Shown piece by piece: positions 33,720 to 43,434 of a stretch of DNA of 64,000 nt (its first letter is position 1; each line of letters begins with the position of its first letter). The DNA is from Dysgonomonas sp. UBA7710 (GTDB lineage Bacteria; Bacteroidota; Bacteroidia; Bacteroidales; Dysgonomonadaceae): NCBI RefSeq assembly GCF_002482385.1, contig NZ_DLFW01000035.1, positions 62,001 to 126,000 of the forward strand, given 5' to 3'. Below the pieces are notes generated by a model. It saw only the letters and a program-made list of their open reading frames with translations, was not told the DNA's origin and ran no database searches. The position numbers and the translations under genes are program-made.

Positions 33720-34343
33720 TTAGCGTTCGATAACTTCGATATCCCTGTTTTCTACGACTGCAAACTTTTCGATATTGAAACCCTGCGGGTTGTTGTCTGA
33801 GCGAACAGAGTTCACGAGATAGCAAGAGGTAATCAGATTACGCTTGGTTACATTGCTCGAACGAATGATGAATTGTTTGGCATAGGTTCGCACCGCATAC
33901 GGATAGTTATCGAAATTGCACACAACACTATCCACCTCTATGCGTTGTTGTACGTTCCCCGAAATAATACGACTGTAGTAACCCTTTTCCGTTAAATCTT
34001 TGTAATAATCAAAAGCACTTTTGTCTGCAAGGTTAAAAGCCCTGCTCATATTGCTTTCGATGGCGTTCTTATCGGGAGCGAGCGTAAAGAATAGTTCGTG
34101 AAAACGTCTGACGTGTTCCCTCGCCTCAACCGGGCGGTTGATGCTTGCATCCTGGGATAAAGCAAGCATTAAAGATTTACCGTTATCCAGTACATAAATT
34201 TTTTGGCGTTGTTCTTCTGCAAAGCGGTAGGACTGCCATACGGCATATCCTACCACGCCAATGCAGAGAACCGCAAACACAATGGCATACAAACGTATCT
34301 GCCTAAAGCTGTTTTCGATATTTCTTAGCGTTTTAAATTCCAT
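33720..34343 (-). CDS. traK: conjugative transposon protein TraK (VirB8-like)
   Basis: A 207-residue protein: a short cytoplasmic N-terminus (KTLRNIENSFRQIRLYAIVF), one transmembrane helix (IVFAVLCIGVVGYAVWQSY, about residues 18-36) and a periplasmic domain (VRRFHELFFTLAPDKNAIES). This layout is VirB8-like; TraK nucleates assembly of the transfer channel by family analogy. It lies 19 bp after traJ. Confidence 0.9.
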   Translation of the reverse strand: MEFKTLRNIENSFRQIRLYAIVFAVLCIGVVGYAVWQSYRFAEEQRQKIYVLDNGKSLMLALSQDASINRPVEAREHVRRFHELFFTLAPDKNAIESNMSRAFNLADKSAFDYYKDLTEKGYYSRIISGNVQQRIEVDSVVCNFDNYPYAVRTYAKQFIIRSSNVTKRNLITSCYLVNSVRSDNNPQGFNIEKFAVVENRDIEVIER

Positions 34344-34362
34344 TTTTTTAATGATTAATTGT

Positions 34363-35358
34363 TTATTTGTTCATTAGCTTTCCGCCAATATTTCCAACCG
34401 TAGAACCCGCACCAGCTCCGGCGATGTTTCCGGTTTTCATTGCAGCTTGATTTACATTTCGGGTAAAGTTTCCTGCGCCTCCGGCTTGGATTACCCAACC
34501 TGTTACGGTCGGTATCGTGAAGTACCCGATGATGCCTATAATCATAAAAATGATGTACACCGTATTGCTGGTATCGGGAATGAAGGTGGGGTCAGCCAGC
34601 ATTGCTATATCCCTTTCCAATATGAGAGATTGTATTCTTGCCAACATCGAGCTGAACAAATCCGAAACGGGAAGCCACAGGTAAACACTAACATATCGGG
34701 TCAGCCATTGCGTGAGCGTGGACTGAAAACCATCCCATACGCTTATCGCAAAGGCTATCGGCCCGAGTATGGATAAGACTATGAGGAAAAATGTTCGTAT
34801 GGTATCAATAACCAAAGCAGCCGCCTGAAAAAGTATTTCCAGCAAATTGCGGAACCAATCTTTTATGGCTTTTTCTATCTTGTAGGCTTGCCTGTCCATA
34901 TACATTCCCGCCATTGTTCCAATGTCGGAGGGCGACCAGCCCAATTCGTCCAGCTTTTTATCAAACTCTTCATCTGATACCATATAAGCGGTTTCGGGAT
35001 TTCTGACCATTGCCTCGTATTCCAATTGGTCTTTCTGCTGTTGGAGCTTATTCAGGTCAAGCACCTGGTCTTCAAGTATGGCGTGTGTTCCTGTAACCAC
35101 CGGACTTAATACCGCATTGATAGTTCCTAATACTATAGTTGGGAAAAACATAATGCAAAGCCCCAAAGCGAATGGACGTAACAGCGGGAACATATCAATA
35201 GGTTCGGCACGGCTTAACGCCTGCCAAACCTTTAATGCCACATAGAACAACGCACCCAATCCCGCAAGACCTTTAGCCACTGCCGCCATATCTCCGGCAA
35301 GTGGCATCATATCATCATAGAGTGAACGTAAGAGTTCGTGAAGATTATCCCATTCCAT
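34363..35358 (-). CDS. traJ: conjugative transposon protein TraJ (VirB6-like)
   Basis: A 331-residue polytopic membrane protein with at least five hydrophobic helices, among them LRPFALGLCIMFFPTIVLGT, AAALVIDTIRTFFLIVLSIL and VYIIFMIIGIIGYFTIPTVT. A glycine-rich tail ends in GNIGGKLMNK. This is the TraJ/VirB6-like inner-membrane channel protein. The start is 2 bp after the traI stop. Confidence 0.9.
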   Translation of the reverse strand: MEWDNLHELLRSLYDDMMPLAGDMAAVAKGLAGLGALFYVALKVWQALSRAEPIDMFPLLRPFALGLCIMFFPTIVLGTINAVLSPVVTGTHAILEDQVLDLNKLQQQKDQLEYEAMVRNPETAYMVSDEEFDKKLDELGWSPSDIGTMAGMYMDRQAYKIEKAIKDWFRNLLEILFQAAALVIDTIRTFFLIVLSILGPIAFAISVWDGFQSTLTQWLTRYVSVYLWLPVSDLFSSMLARIQSLILERDIAMLADPTFIPDTSNTVYIIFMIIGIIGYFTIPTVTGWVIQAGGAGNFTRNVNQAAMKTGNIAGAGAGSTVGNIGGKLMNK

Positions 35359-35360
35359 TT

Positions 35361-35993
35361 TTACCAGTATTTTTGGTTAGCAGTTCCATAGAGTTCAAGC
35401 ACTCTTTTGGCATCATTTTTCTTTTTCGCTCTCAGGTAGCTGACAGAAATATTCTTATTGGTGTAATAGCGTACAAGGCTATGGTAGTCCTTTACTTCTT
35501 TGTACACACGGTCAATAATATCCATACGCTCCTTGTCGTTCAGAGAAAGGCTTGATGCTGTTACAATCTGTTTGAGTTCTTTCAGCAGTTCTGTACTTTC
35601 ATTCAGCAACGCTGAATAACCGTTACCGATAGCTACCAATTCCTGCGGCGAAAAATTGGGGTCGTTCATCATCTTGCCGAAATTTTGCACATACATTTCG
35701 GACACATCGCCTACCAGCAAAACCGTTTGCTGTACTTTGCGGGCATCTTTCACAAGGTTGTTGATGGCTTTAAGCTTGTCGTAGTATTCTTTACCTTGCT
35801 CATACACTTTCTTTACCTCGTTGAAGTTCTTAATCACATTACTCACGGTAGAGGAAGTCTGTACGATTTCGTTTGCACTATTGAGAATACCCGATGCCAG
35901 GTTTGTAGGGTCGGTTACTACCCATTGGGCTTTTGCTGACGGTACTACGGCAAGCATTAGTGCCGTACACACCAGATACAATACTTTTTTCAT
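35361..35993 (-). CDS. traI: conjugative transposon protein TraI (DUF4141)
   Basis: A 210-residue exported protein with a signal peptide (VLYLVCTALMLAVVPSAKAQ) and a mature part starting WVVTDPTNLASGILNSANEI, followed by long helices. This is the DUF4141 family, resembling VirB5 in position and helical nature. It lies between the TraG ATPase and TraJ genes. No enzymatic motif. Confidence 0.88.
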   Translation of the reverse strand: MKKVLYLVCTALMLAVVPSAKAQWVVTDPTNLASGILNSANEIVQTSSTVSNVIKNFNEVKKVYEQGKEYYDKLKAINNLVKDARKVQQTVLLVGDVSEMYVQNFGKMMNDPNFSPQELVAIGNGYSALLNESTELLKELKQIVTASSLSLNDKERMDIIDRVYKEVKDYHSLVRYYTNKNISVSYLRAKKKNDAKRVLELYGTANQKYW

Positions 35994-36020
35994 TGTTTCT
36001 GAATTTTAAATTGTTAATGA

Positions 36021-38525
36021 CTATTGATTTGCCTTGTCACGCCTTTGCATAGAGATATGCTTGATGGCGAGTTCGACGTTACCGTCCAGCTCTTGGGCGA
36101 GCTGCATCACTTCCATTTTTTCGGTTTCTTCAGTGGTGTAGGCTAAGTATTCTTCGAGACTTACTTCGGTGGCATAGACTGCCGAGTTCGTACCACCTAA
36201 ACCTATCCACACTTCTTTGTAAAGCCGTGAAGCGTCGTTGTTCATATTGATGGAAAGCACCTGACCTTTTTCTTTATCTGTAAGTCCCAACATTGCCTGT
36301 ATATCATCAAACTTGTTCATATACTTGCGTTGGTCTAATAGGATTTTACAGTCGGAATTATTGATGATACTTTCTTTGACAATGGGCGACTGGATGATGT
36401 CGTCAACCTCCTGCGTTACGACAATTGCTTCTCCAAAAAACTTCCTTACAGTTTTAAATAGGTACTTGATGTATTCAGCCATACCTTCTTTGGCAATCGC
36501 TTTCCACGCTTCTTCAATCAGAATGAGCTTTCGGATACCTTTAAGTCGCCTCATCTTGTTGATGAAGACTTCCATAATGATGATGGTAACTATAGGAAAG
36601 AGGATTTTGTGGTCTTTAATTGCATCAATTTCAAACACAATAAAGCGTTTGGAAAGCAGGTCTAACTGCTTATCGGAGTTCAACAGATAATCGTACTCGC
36701 CACCTTTGTAGTAGGGTTCGAGAACGTTTAAAAAATTGGCGATGTCAAAGTCTTTTTCCCTTACCTGTTTTTCTTCGAGTACCTTACGGTAGTCGCCTTT
36801 TACATACTCATAGAAACCATTGAATGACGGATAAATATCGTCCTGTTTGATACGTTCGATGTAACCGCTTACAGCATTTGACAATGCTACTTCTTCCGAA
36901 CGGGTTGGCGGTTCATCGTCACGCTTCCAAAGCGTAAGTATCAAGGTCTTGATACTTTCACGCTTTTCGATGTCGAAAACACCATCGTCCGTATAGAAAG
37001 GATTAAAGGCAATCGGGTTGTCTTCAGTATAAGTGAAGTAAACGCCGTCTTCGCCTCTGGTCTTTCCTTTGATAAGTTCGCACAAACCCTGATAGGAATT
37101 ACCTGTATCTACGAGCAGAACGTGAGCGCCCTGCTCGTAATATTGTCTTACCATATGGTTTGTGAAGAACGATTTTCCCGAACCAGATGGCCCCAAAATA
37201 AATTTGTTGCGGTTCGTGATAATCCCACGTTTCATTGGCAAATCCGATATATCCAAATGGATAGGCTTTCCGGTCAAGCGGTCAGCCATTTTAATGCCGA
37301 ACGGAGAGGGCGAATTATGGTAGTTGGTTTCTTCCGTGAAGAAGCACAAAGCAGGTTCGATAAAAGTGTAAAAACTTTCCTCACTCGGAAAATCGCCAGC
37401 ATTGCCCGGCATTCCTGCCCAATACAAAGTGGCTACGTCCGTAGTGTTGTGTCTGGGCTTACACTCCATTAGTGCCAACGCACTACCGCAATCGTTCTTC
37501 AACTGTTTCAATTCGGCAGGGTCTTCCGACCACGCCATAATGTTGAAGTGCGCCCTTATGGAAGACAGCCCGAAGCTGTGGGCTTCGTTCAGGTACTTTT
37601 CTATCCACTCTTTGTTGATTTGGTTAGCCCTGCTATACCTTGCCAGCGAGTGCATATTCCTTGCGGACTTTTCAAACTTTTGCAGGTTGTCTTCGCTGTT
37701 ATCTAAAAACAAATATTGGTTGTAGATATGGTTACAGCTAAGGAGTAGTCCCACAGGAGCGGCGAACGATAAACGGCAATCGCTCCGGTCGGTAGATAGT
37801 TTTTCAAAACGGGTATCAGCCGATACCGTTCCAGGCAAATCGTCCGTATCGGACAAAGTGTGCAGGCTCAATCTTTTGTTCCCTATACGGACTTCTTCTG
37901 TTCCGAGTGCGATGTCCTGCATCGGTGTTCCGCTTTCCCTTGACAGGGTTAGGTATTGTTCCAACAATCCCTGCTTTTCGTCTGTTCCGATAATGTCGTC
38001 TTCAGTAAGGCGTTGCAGGGTTATGAAACCACTATCGTTCACGATACGCTCAAATTGAGCGACTGCCTCCATAAAACGGTGTATCGTTTCCTTGTTCCTG
38101 ATTTCCTTTGGTATCAGCGTACCTTTGCAAAGCGAACTGAAGTTGCTTTGCATACGCATTCTTTCCTTTGTGGTCTTGGTAAGGAACAGGTAACAATAAT
38201 GGTTAAGGAATGGTCGCTCATTAAAATGGCGTTGGTAGGATTTAGCCAAAAAACTTTGGTCTTCCTTTGCTAAATCGGGAGCGTAGCTTTCCTTGATGTA
38301 CCAATCCTGTTTATGGATAACCGTAAAATCGGGCAAAGTTTTGATAGCCTTGTGCCAGGCGGAATGAATGGCTTCATATTCCGCAGAAGCTACCGTAAAC
38401 AGTTCCGGCAAACGCACTTCAAAGCAGGCAGTAATGTCTGCATCTTTGGAAAGGATGCAGTTGTTTTCTACTGCCAACAAAGGAAATTTGTTTTCCAGCG
38501 TTGTTGTCTTTGAAACGTTTCTCAT
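36021..38525 (-). CDS. traG: conjugation ATPase TraG (VirB4-like)
   Basis: An 834-residue ATPase that would power assembly and substrate transfer in the type IV secretion system. The C-terminal motor domain has Walker A GPSGSGKSFF near residue 445, then VLLVDTGNSYQGL. A Walker B region, RKLILIEEAWKAIAKEGMAE, lies near residue 670, followed by QEVDDI and the sensor-like NNSDCKILLDQRK. The N-terminal half is the VirB4-type domain. The start overlaps the end of traF by 4 bp. It is the largest gene of the tra operon. Confidence 0.95.
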   Translation of the reverse strand: MRNVSKTTTLENKFPLLAVENNCILSKDADITACFEVRLPELFTVASAEYEAIHSAWHKAIKTLPDFTVIHKQDWYIKESYAPDLAKEDQSFLAKSYQRHFNERPFLNHYCYLFLTKTTKERMRMQSNFSSLCKGTLIPKEIRNKETIHRFMEAVAQFERIVNDSGFITLQRLTEDDIIGTDEKQGLLEQYLTLSRESGTPMQDIALGTEEVRIGNKRLSLHTLSDTDDLPGTVSADTRFEKLSTDRSDCRLSFAAPVGLLLSCNHIYNQYLFLDNSEDNLQKFEKSARNMHSLARYSRANQINKEWIEKYLNEAHSFGLSSIRAHFNIMAWSEDPAELKQLKNDCGSALALMECKPRHNTTDVATLYWAGMPGNAGDFPSEESFYTFIEPALCFFTEETNYHNSPSPFGIKMADRLTGKPIHLDISDLPMKRGIITNRNKFILGPSGSGKSFFTNHMVRQYYEQGAHVLLVDTGNSYQGLCELIKGKTRGEDGVYFTYTEDNPIAFNPFYTDDGVFDIEKRESIKTLILTLWKRDDEPPTRSEEVALSNAVSGYIERIKQDDIYPSFNGFYEYVKGDYRKVLEEKQVREKDFDIANFLNVLEPYYKGGEYDYLLNSDKQLDLLSKRFIVFEIDAIKDHKILFPIVTIIIMEVFINKMRRLKGIRKLILIEEAWKAIAKEGMAEYIKYLFKTVRKFFGEAIVVTQEVDDIIQSPIVKESIINNSDCKILLDQRKYMNKFDDIQAMLGLTDKEKGQVLSINMNNDASRLYKEVWIGLGGTNSAVYATEVSLEEYLAYTTEETEKMEVMQLAQELDGNVELAIKHISMQRRDKANQ

Positions 38526-38854
38526 AGGGCATTCGATTTAGGAGTGAATTTTAAATAGCGGTGTACAGGCTTGCGACAAATGATGTATCGGGGATGTCTT
38601 TTATTTGCCCCGATTTTCATTAGCCCGTGTTCACCATACTTCCTGTTGAGTGAAAAGGTCTGCCACACAATAAGCGAAGCACCGCCTGCTCCGAGGAACA
38701 GGCAGATGTAGGAGTTTACGCCTGCCATATACAGTATCATCACAAGGATGAGCGTACCGAGCAGTCCGCCAGCGAAGATGAACAGGTATTGTGCCTTCAG
38801 CCCTTTAAATTCCACTGTTCTGCCAATGCCTTTGTTTATGTTGTAACTGTTCAT
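38522..38854 (-). CDS. traF: conjugative transposon protein TraF (DUF4133, VirB3-like)
   Basis: 110 residues from ATG 38852-38854 (MNSYNINKGIGRTVEFKGLK). Two adjacent transmembrane helices (YLFIFAGGLLGTLILVMILY and ICLFLGAGGASLIVWQTF) are followed by a basic tail. DUF4133 proteins correspond to VirB3. The upstream extension to 38917 overlaps traE and is unlikely. The 4-bp overlap with traG indicates coupling. Confidence 0.88.
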   Translation of the reverse strand: MNSYNINKGIGRTVEFKGLKAQYLFIFAGGLLGTLILVMILYMAGVNSYICLFLGAGGASLIVWQTFSLNRKYGEHGLMKIGANKRHPRYIICRKPVHRYLKFTPKSNAL

Positions 38855-38865
38855 AAAGCAAAGGA

Positions 38866-39171
38866 TTAAAGGAAGAATGAACGCAGGATGGTAGCCGCTA
38901 CGATTAAGAAGATACACGCACCGAACCAGCTTGCCGCAGTCTTCGATGTGTCAGGGTCGCCACTACTGAATTTGTTGTACACCTTAACACCTCCGATTAA
39001 CCCCACGACCGCACCGATGGCGTAAATTAATTGGGTTGCGGGGTCGAAATAAGACGTTACCATTTGGGTAGCCTCGTTGATGCCTGCCGAGCCGTTTCCC
39101 TGTGCAAACACACCAATTGCTGACAGCATAGCCGCTGCCGTCAGCAAAACTTTTTTTCTTTGTTTTTCCAT
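38866..39171 (-). CDS. traE: conjugative transposon protein TraE (DUF4134, pilin-like)
   Basis: A 101-residue exported membrane protein. A signal peptide-like start (KKVLLTAAAMLSAIGVFAQG) is followed by LIYAIGAVVGLIGGVKVYNK and ACIFLIVAATILRSFFL. It has the VirB2 pilin-like size and topology. It is the first gene of the traE-F-G-I-J-K-L-M-N-O-Q operon, preceded by phased array B. Confidence 0.88.
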   Translation of the reverse strand: MEKQRKKVLLTAAAMLSAIGVFAQGNGSAGINEATQMVTSYFDPATQLIYAIGAVVGLIGGVKVYNKFSSGDPDTSKTAASWFGACIFLIVAATILRSFFL

Positions 39172-39226
39172 AATTGAAACACATTAATTTGTTACTGTTT
39201 ATCCCGCACCTTGCGAGTTTTCGGGA

Positions 39227-39296
39227 CAAATGTCTTATGGAAAAAGAGGTGTTATAAGAATGTGGCAGTCAAAGGAAGTGTTTGGCTGTGAGTGGC
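39227..39296 (-). promoter_or_regulatory. phased GCC array B and -7 box of the traE-Q operon
   Basis: On the plus strand GGC/GGA/GGC/GGC triplets start at 39264, 39274, 39284 and 39294, each followed by 7 bases. The core GGAAGTGTTTGGC is 39274-39286. On the minus strand GACATTTG (39234-39227) resembles the -7 box, 40 bp from the core and 56 bp before the traE ATG. Confidence 0.65.
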
Positions 39297-39360
39297 TTTT
39301 GGGGTGGAAATCTTTAGGGCAGAAGCACTAATAACCAGATGCTTTTTATGCAATTAACAG

Positions 39361-39391
39361 TTGGTTCAATGCAACTTTTAAATTACATTTG
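39361..39391 (+). promoter_or_regulatory. promoter of the HTH / ABC-3C cargo operon
   Basis: TTGG (39361-39364), 19 bp spacer, then TACATTTG (39384-39391), a close match to the Bacteroidota TTTG-N19-21-TAnnTTTG promoter. The transcript would start about 30 nt before the HTH gene ATG at 39429. Confidence 0.55.
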
Positions 39392-39428
39392 TACATTCAT
39401 AATAAAGTTAATTTTAATCATTTTTGAG

Positions 39429-39644
39429 ATGAAGATATCAGGCAGACATATTGGAGAAATGCTGAAGGAAGCCAGAGAACAAAGGCAATTAACTCAAGAA
39501 CAATTAGCTCAAAAAGTAGGTAAGAAAAGGAGTTATATTTCTAAGGTCGAAACTGATTATGGAAATAATATCAAACTTCAAACCCTTAAAGAGATAGTAG
39601 AAAAAGGATTTGACGGTACGGTTAAAATTAATTTGGAACTCTGA
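39429..39644 (+). CDS. XRE-family HTH regulator of the defence operon
   Basis: 71 residues from ATG 39429-39431 (MKISGRHIGEMLKEAREQRQ). It is a compact lambda-repressor-like HTH: LTQEQLAQKVGKKRSYISKV supplies the helix-turn-helix. The upstream part of the frame to 39339 overlaps the promoter and is not used. It is the first gene of the ABC-three-component operon and probably controls it; such an HTH is a frequent companion of toxic defence genes. It ends 7 bp before the next start. Confidence 0.8.
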   Translation: MKISGRHIGEMLKEAREQRQLTQEQLAQKVGKKRSYISKVETDYGNNIKLQTLKEIVEKGFDGTVKINLEL

Positions 39645-39651
39645 TTTGTAT

Positions 39652-40548
39652 ATGGATAAATTATTAAAGAATGCTTTTAAAATGCAAATTCAATCCAAAG
39701 AAGGATTTGAGTTCGAAGAATTTATTGATGAACTGTTTCTTTTGAAATATGGCGTCGATAACTATACGCCCATCAGAAGGAATAAGGATAAAGGCAATGA
39801 CGGTACTATTTTACCCGAACAAAAAATATTGGCTTGTTACGCACCAAGAAAATATAACAAAACTGATTTTGAAACGAAAGTTTTAGGGGCAACAAACAAA
39901 GAAGGAGATTTTGAAAAATATCAGAAAAACTGGAAAGACAAATTTCCAAATTGGGAAATGTATGTAAATCACGAAGTATCGCCGGAGCAGTTTACGTTAA
40001 TTCAGGATTTGGACGGTAATACTTCGATAAAGGGCATAGACCAAATCCTTTCAACTATTGATGAGCTTGTATCAAGTAAAAAGCGAAAACTTGCAGCCTA
40101 TTTGGGTATTGAAAACTTCTTTATTCAGGACTATATTCAAGACATCATTAACGATTTGTTGAATGCTTCCAGTGAAGAAGATAAGGCTTTGCATTTTGAC
40201 AGAAAATCATTAGTTCCCCCTCAACAGAAAATTGAACTCAATTTTGCGCAGGAAGATTGGGACGGGATGAACTCGGAAATGGTATTGGTTATGGAGGAAT
40301 TTAATACAATTACCAATATACTTTCGGGGTATAATGACGATGAAATCAATACGCTGAAAAGAAGGATTATAAACGATTACAATAAACTTTCAGGAAGTTT
40401 TAAGGAGAGGTTATATAATCTGACTGACCAATATACAACGGCATATGGAAACATTAAAGACGATGAATATGTGAAATGCGTAAAATCTATTCTGCTGTAT
40501 ATGTTTGAACAGTGTTTAATAGGTAGAAAAACAGAAAATGAACTATGA
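39652..40548 (+). CDS. ABC-three-component system effector protein with nuclease-like N-terminus
   Basis: 298 residues from ATG 39652-39654 (MDKLLKNAFKMQIQSKEGFE). The N-terminal segment, FEEFIDELFLLKYG, then NKDKGNDG (D50-G51) and ILACYAPRK (residues 59-67), follows the restriction-endonuclease-like pattern seen in ABC-3C effectors, where a GNDG-type acidic turn precedes a QVYAP-type strand. The middle and C-terminal parts (WDGMNSEMVLVMEEF, LKRRIINDYNKLSGSFKERL) fit an ABC-3C C-terminal domain. Its stop overlaps the middle-component start (ATGA). I infer nucleic-acid cleavage on activation by the ATPase partner. Confidence 0.72.
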   Translation: MDKLLKNAFKMQIQSKEGFEFEEFIDELFLLKYGVDNYTPIRRNKDKGNDGTILPEQKILACYAPRKYNKTDFETKVLGATNKEGDFEKYQKNWKDKFPNWEMYVNHEVSPEQFTLIQDLDGNTSIKGIDQILSTIDELVSSKKRKLAAYLGIENFFIQDYIQDIINDLLNASSEEDKALHFDRKSLVPPQQKIELNFAQEDWDGMNSEMVLVMEEFNTITNILSGYNDDEINTLKRRIINDYNKLSGSFKERLYNLTDQYTTAYGNIKDDEYVKCVKSILLYMFEQCLIGRKTENEL

Positions 40549-40835
40549 TATTACCACAGCCGGAAAGCAATCTTAAAACCAACCTTATGGTATTGGGGGC
40601 GGATATTATAAGTATTATGGGCAATTCTCCATTTAAAAACAAATATGCCATCGTTGATGATATAATGAATAAGTTTTTAAACAGGGATAAAGATAGAACG
40701 CCCGACCTTTTTCTATATGCTTTGACATTTTTGCATACGATTGGTAGTATTGAGAAAAAAGGGTATAAAATCAAATTAGTGAAGAAGGAAATCCAAGAGG
40801 AAAATCAAACAAGTTTATTCGACAATGTTAATTAA
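40545..40835 (+). CDS. ABC-three-component system middle component
   Basis: A 96-residue winged-helix-like protein: LPQPESNLKTNLMVLGADII, NKYAIVDDIMNKFLNRDKDR, LFLYALTFLHTIGSIEKKGY. This is the pattern of small middle-component proteins that link effector and ATPase in ABC-3C systems. The start overlaps the effector stop by 4 bp and the end overlaps the ATPase start by 11 bp, so the three products are made in coupled amounts. Confidence 0.75.
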   Translation: MILPQPESNLKTNLMVLGADIISIMGNSPFKNKYAIVDDIMNKFLNRDKDRTPDLFLYALTFLHTIGSIEKKGYKIKLVKKEIQEENQTSLFDNVN

Positions 40836-42600
40836 AATATATTCAGAAACGAACCTTATAGATACTGTTCCATTTCACAATGGAATAAACATCATATTGG
40901 GTAAATACTCTGGGGATAAAGAAGCAAGAGGTATTAATGGTATTGGCAAGTCCACGTTGGTTAGGCTTGTTGATTTTACCTTATTAAGTGGTAAAGCAGA
41001 GAAAAGATTTGCTCAAAAAAAGTATGATTTTTTACGGGATGATGACCACACCATTACTTTAGAATTTGACATACAGGGACAAAAGTATTTTATTAAGAGG
41101 GGTTTTTCCGATACAAAAAAAATCTTTTTTGGAAAACGACCAGATGCTCTTGATGAATATGAAAAACCTGAAATGCCCAAAGTACTGGAAGGGATATTTT
41201 TCCCGACAGAGAACAACGAAGTGTTCTTTGAAGGAAAAAGGTATGGAACGTTAATGGAATTTTTTGTTAAGGATGATTTGCAAAGCCAGCAAAGGGCTGA
41301 CCCTTTAAATTTTGTTTCCTACAATGCCAATGCAAGAGAAAAGGCATTATATAATTTTTATTTGCTTAACCTTCCAACTAAAACGCTTTTAAAATATAAT
41401 GAGGTTTCTTCGGAATACGAAAGGTATAATAATACAGTAAAATCCCTTTCAGAAAAGGTCAAAGCAGATACAGGTAAAGATATTCAGGAGTTTAGAACCG
41501 AGCGCCTAAAAATTGAAAAAGATATTGCAGCACTCGAAAGCAGTCTGAAGGAGTATAATTTTCTTGCCAATCATAAAGAGATAGAGCAAAAATTAAATCA
41601 GGTCATTTCTGAAATTAATGAGCAATCTATCATATATCATAATACAAATCGGAAATTAGATAAACTAAAATCCTCTTATAACGAGGTGTCATCTATTGAC
41701 CTGGACAAAATTCGTAAACTCTACAATGAAACGGTAGCAACGTTTGGCAACTTTGTAAAAAGAAGTTTAGATGAAGTTATAGACTTTAAAAAGCAACTTT
41801 TGGCGAATAGGAATAAATATTTGTTAGAGGAAGAAAAGAAATTACAATCCTCAATAGACCAAAGTTTAATACAACTTGAAAAATTAGAAAAAAATAGGAG
41901 CCAATTATTTTCATTGTTGAAAGAGAGAGGTGCGTTGGATAGGATTGAGAGTACCTATGAAAGATTAGTGAATGAAAAAACGCTTTTAGAACGAAACACC
42001 TCTATTGTAAGAGAAATTGACGAAATCGAAGAAATATTAGGGAACTCAAATATTGTAATAGCTGAATTAAAGAGGGATATTGTTAGCGAACTAAACAAGC
42101 AACAAACCTATCTTGATGAGTTGCGATTGTTATTTCAACAAATTCTTGAAAATGCTATCTATTTGGATGAAGAATTTGATAATTCTTATTTTAATATCAC
42201 ATTAAACTCTACTTCGCCAAGAAATCAATTGCCTTTTAAAATAAGTCTGGAAATTCCCAAAGCGGATGCTTTAGGACAAGAACGTTTAAAAATTGTAGCA
42301 TATGATTTAATGGTATTCTTAAAAAGCAGGATTGACAAACGGAACATCCCGGATTTTCTTGTACACGATGGTGTATTTCACGCCATATCATACAGAACAA
42401 TATCCAATGTCCTGAACTATATGTACCATAAATCAAATGAGCTACATAACTTTCAATATATCGTTACTTTCAATGAGGATGAAATTGATTTAAACGGGGA
42501 CGAAAGTAAGTTCGGAAAGTTTGATTTTGATTGGTCTAAACAAGTAATTGCTGAATATTCAGATACAGAGCAGGAAACAATTTTTAAACGTTTTTTTTAA
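40825..42600 (+). CDS. ABC-three-component system ATPase (DUF2326, SMC/Rad50-like)
   Basis: A 591-residue ATPase. Walker A GINGIGKST lies at residues 36-44. A long coiled coil (about residues 190-440, for example LKIEKDIAALESSLKEYNFL and NKTLLERN-type heptads) separates it from the C-terminal DUF2326 domain (RNIPDFLVHDGVFHAIS, near residue 505). This is the SMC/Rad50-type sensor ATPase of ABC-3C systems. The following nuclease gene starts directly after its stop. Confidence 0.85.
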   Translation: MLIKIYSETNLIDTVPFHNGINIILGKYSGDKEARGINGIGKSTLVRLVDFTLLSGKAEKRFAQKKYDFLRDDDHTITLEFDIQGQKYFIKRGFSDTKKIFFGKRPDALDEYEKPEMPKVLEGIFFPTENNEVFFEGKRYGTLMEFFVKDDLQSQQRADPLNFVSYNANAREKALYNFYLLNLPTKTLLKYNEVSSEYERYNNTVKSLSEKVKADTGKDIQEFRTERLKIEKDIAALESSLKEYNFLANHKEIEQKLNQVISEINEQSIIYHNTNRKLDKLKSSYNEVSSIDLDKIRKLYNETVATFGNFVKRSLDEVIDFKKQLLANRNKYLLEEEKKLQSSIDQSLIQLEKLEKNRSQLFSLLKERGALDRIESTYERLVNEKTLLERNTSIVREIDEIEEILGNSNIVIAELKRDIVSELNKQQTYLDELRLLFQQILENAIYLDEEFDNSYFNITLNSTSPRNQLPFKISLEIPKADALGQERLKIVAYDLMVFLKSRIDKRNIPDFLVHDGVFHAISYRTISNVLNYMYHKSNELHNFQYIVTFNEDEIDLNGDESKFGKFDFDWSKQVIAEYSDTEQETIFKRFF

Positions 42601-43407
42601 ATGGCGAAATATCAATTACCCCCTTTAAAAGATGAAAGGTTATTCGAGGAACTCACTTGTGATTTATTCAATTTTGTAGAGAATACTTCGTCATATGAAA
42701 ATACAGACTTTCAGACATTTGGCGTGAAAGGGCAAAATCAGAAAGGTATTGATGTCTTTTCTACTAAAACCAAAACGGTAATACAATGCAAATTGAAAAG
42801 CATTGGAAGAAAAGACGAAACTATCAGGAAAAATCTAATTCAGGATATAAATGCAGACTTAGAAAAAGCAAGGGATTTAGCAATTGATTTTGACAAATTT
42901 GTTTTTGCTTCTACATTTCGTGACGATGCTCAAATACAGGAATACCTAAATCAAATTAAAAGAGAACAGGGACTACCATTTCATTTGTATTATTGGGGAT
43001 GGGATACTATAACAAAACATATTGAGCAATCAGAGGCTTTATTACATAAATATTTTCCAAAATTTGTAAAAAAGTCTAAGCCTGTAAAGCCAAAAATTGA
43101 ATTACCGGACGGAGCATTGGGAAAAGAGCTTTCTAAGAAGAACTATATTGACTATTTAAAAAAACGGTATGGCGATTGGAAACAGATTGAATTAAACAAA
43201 AAAGGAGAAAAATTTAATTGGGCTGCTTTCACCATTTCATTATCCAAAAGATATAAAGCATCAGGAATGAATTATATTGATGTTCGACACTTTGATGATT
43301 TGGCATCATATCTAAAAAGCCGGATTGATGGTACAATAATGGGAAAAGTAAACAAGTCTAAAGGAATAAAAAACTATTCTGTGTTTGAAGAGTTCTCGGA
43401 AACTTAA
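42601..43407 (+). CDS. Mrr-like restriction endonuclease-fold protein
   Basis: 268 residues. The PD-(D/E)xK core is visible: GVKGQNQKGIDVFS (D51), then VIQCKL (Q62-C63-K64), the D...QxK arrangement of Mrr-type nucleases that cut foreign or modified DNA. The C-terminal half (residues 140-268) is a separate basic helical domain. The ATG directly follows the DUF2326 stop (TAA-ATG), so this second nuclease is translated as part of the ABC-3C operon. This is the part of the operon I do not know from standard three-gene ABC-3C loci. Confidence 0.75.
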   Translation: MAKYQLPPLKDERLFEELTCDLFNFVENTSSYENTDFQTFGVKGQNQKGIDVFSTKTKTVIQCKLKSIGRKDETIRKNLIQDINADLEKARDLAIDFDKFVFASTFRDDAQIQEYLNQIKREQGLPFHLYYWGWDTITKHIEQSEALLHKYFPKFVKKSKPVKPKIELPDGALGKELSKKNYIDYLKKRYGDWKQIELNKKGEKFNWAAFTISLSKRYKASGMNYIDVRHFDDLASYLKSRIDGTIMGKVNKSKGIKNYSVFEEFSET

Positions 43408-43434
43408 ATCTAAAATATCTGAAGATTTAACACT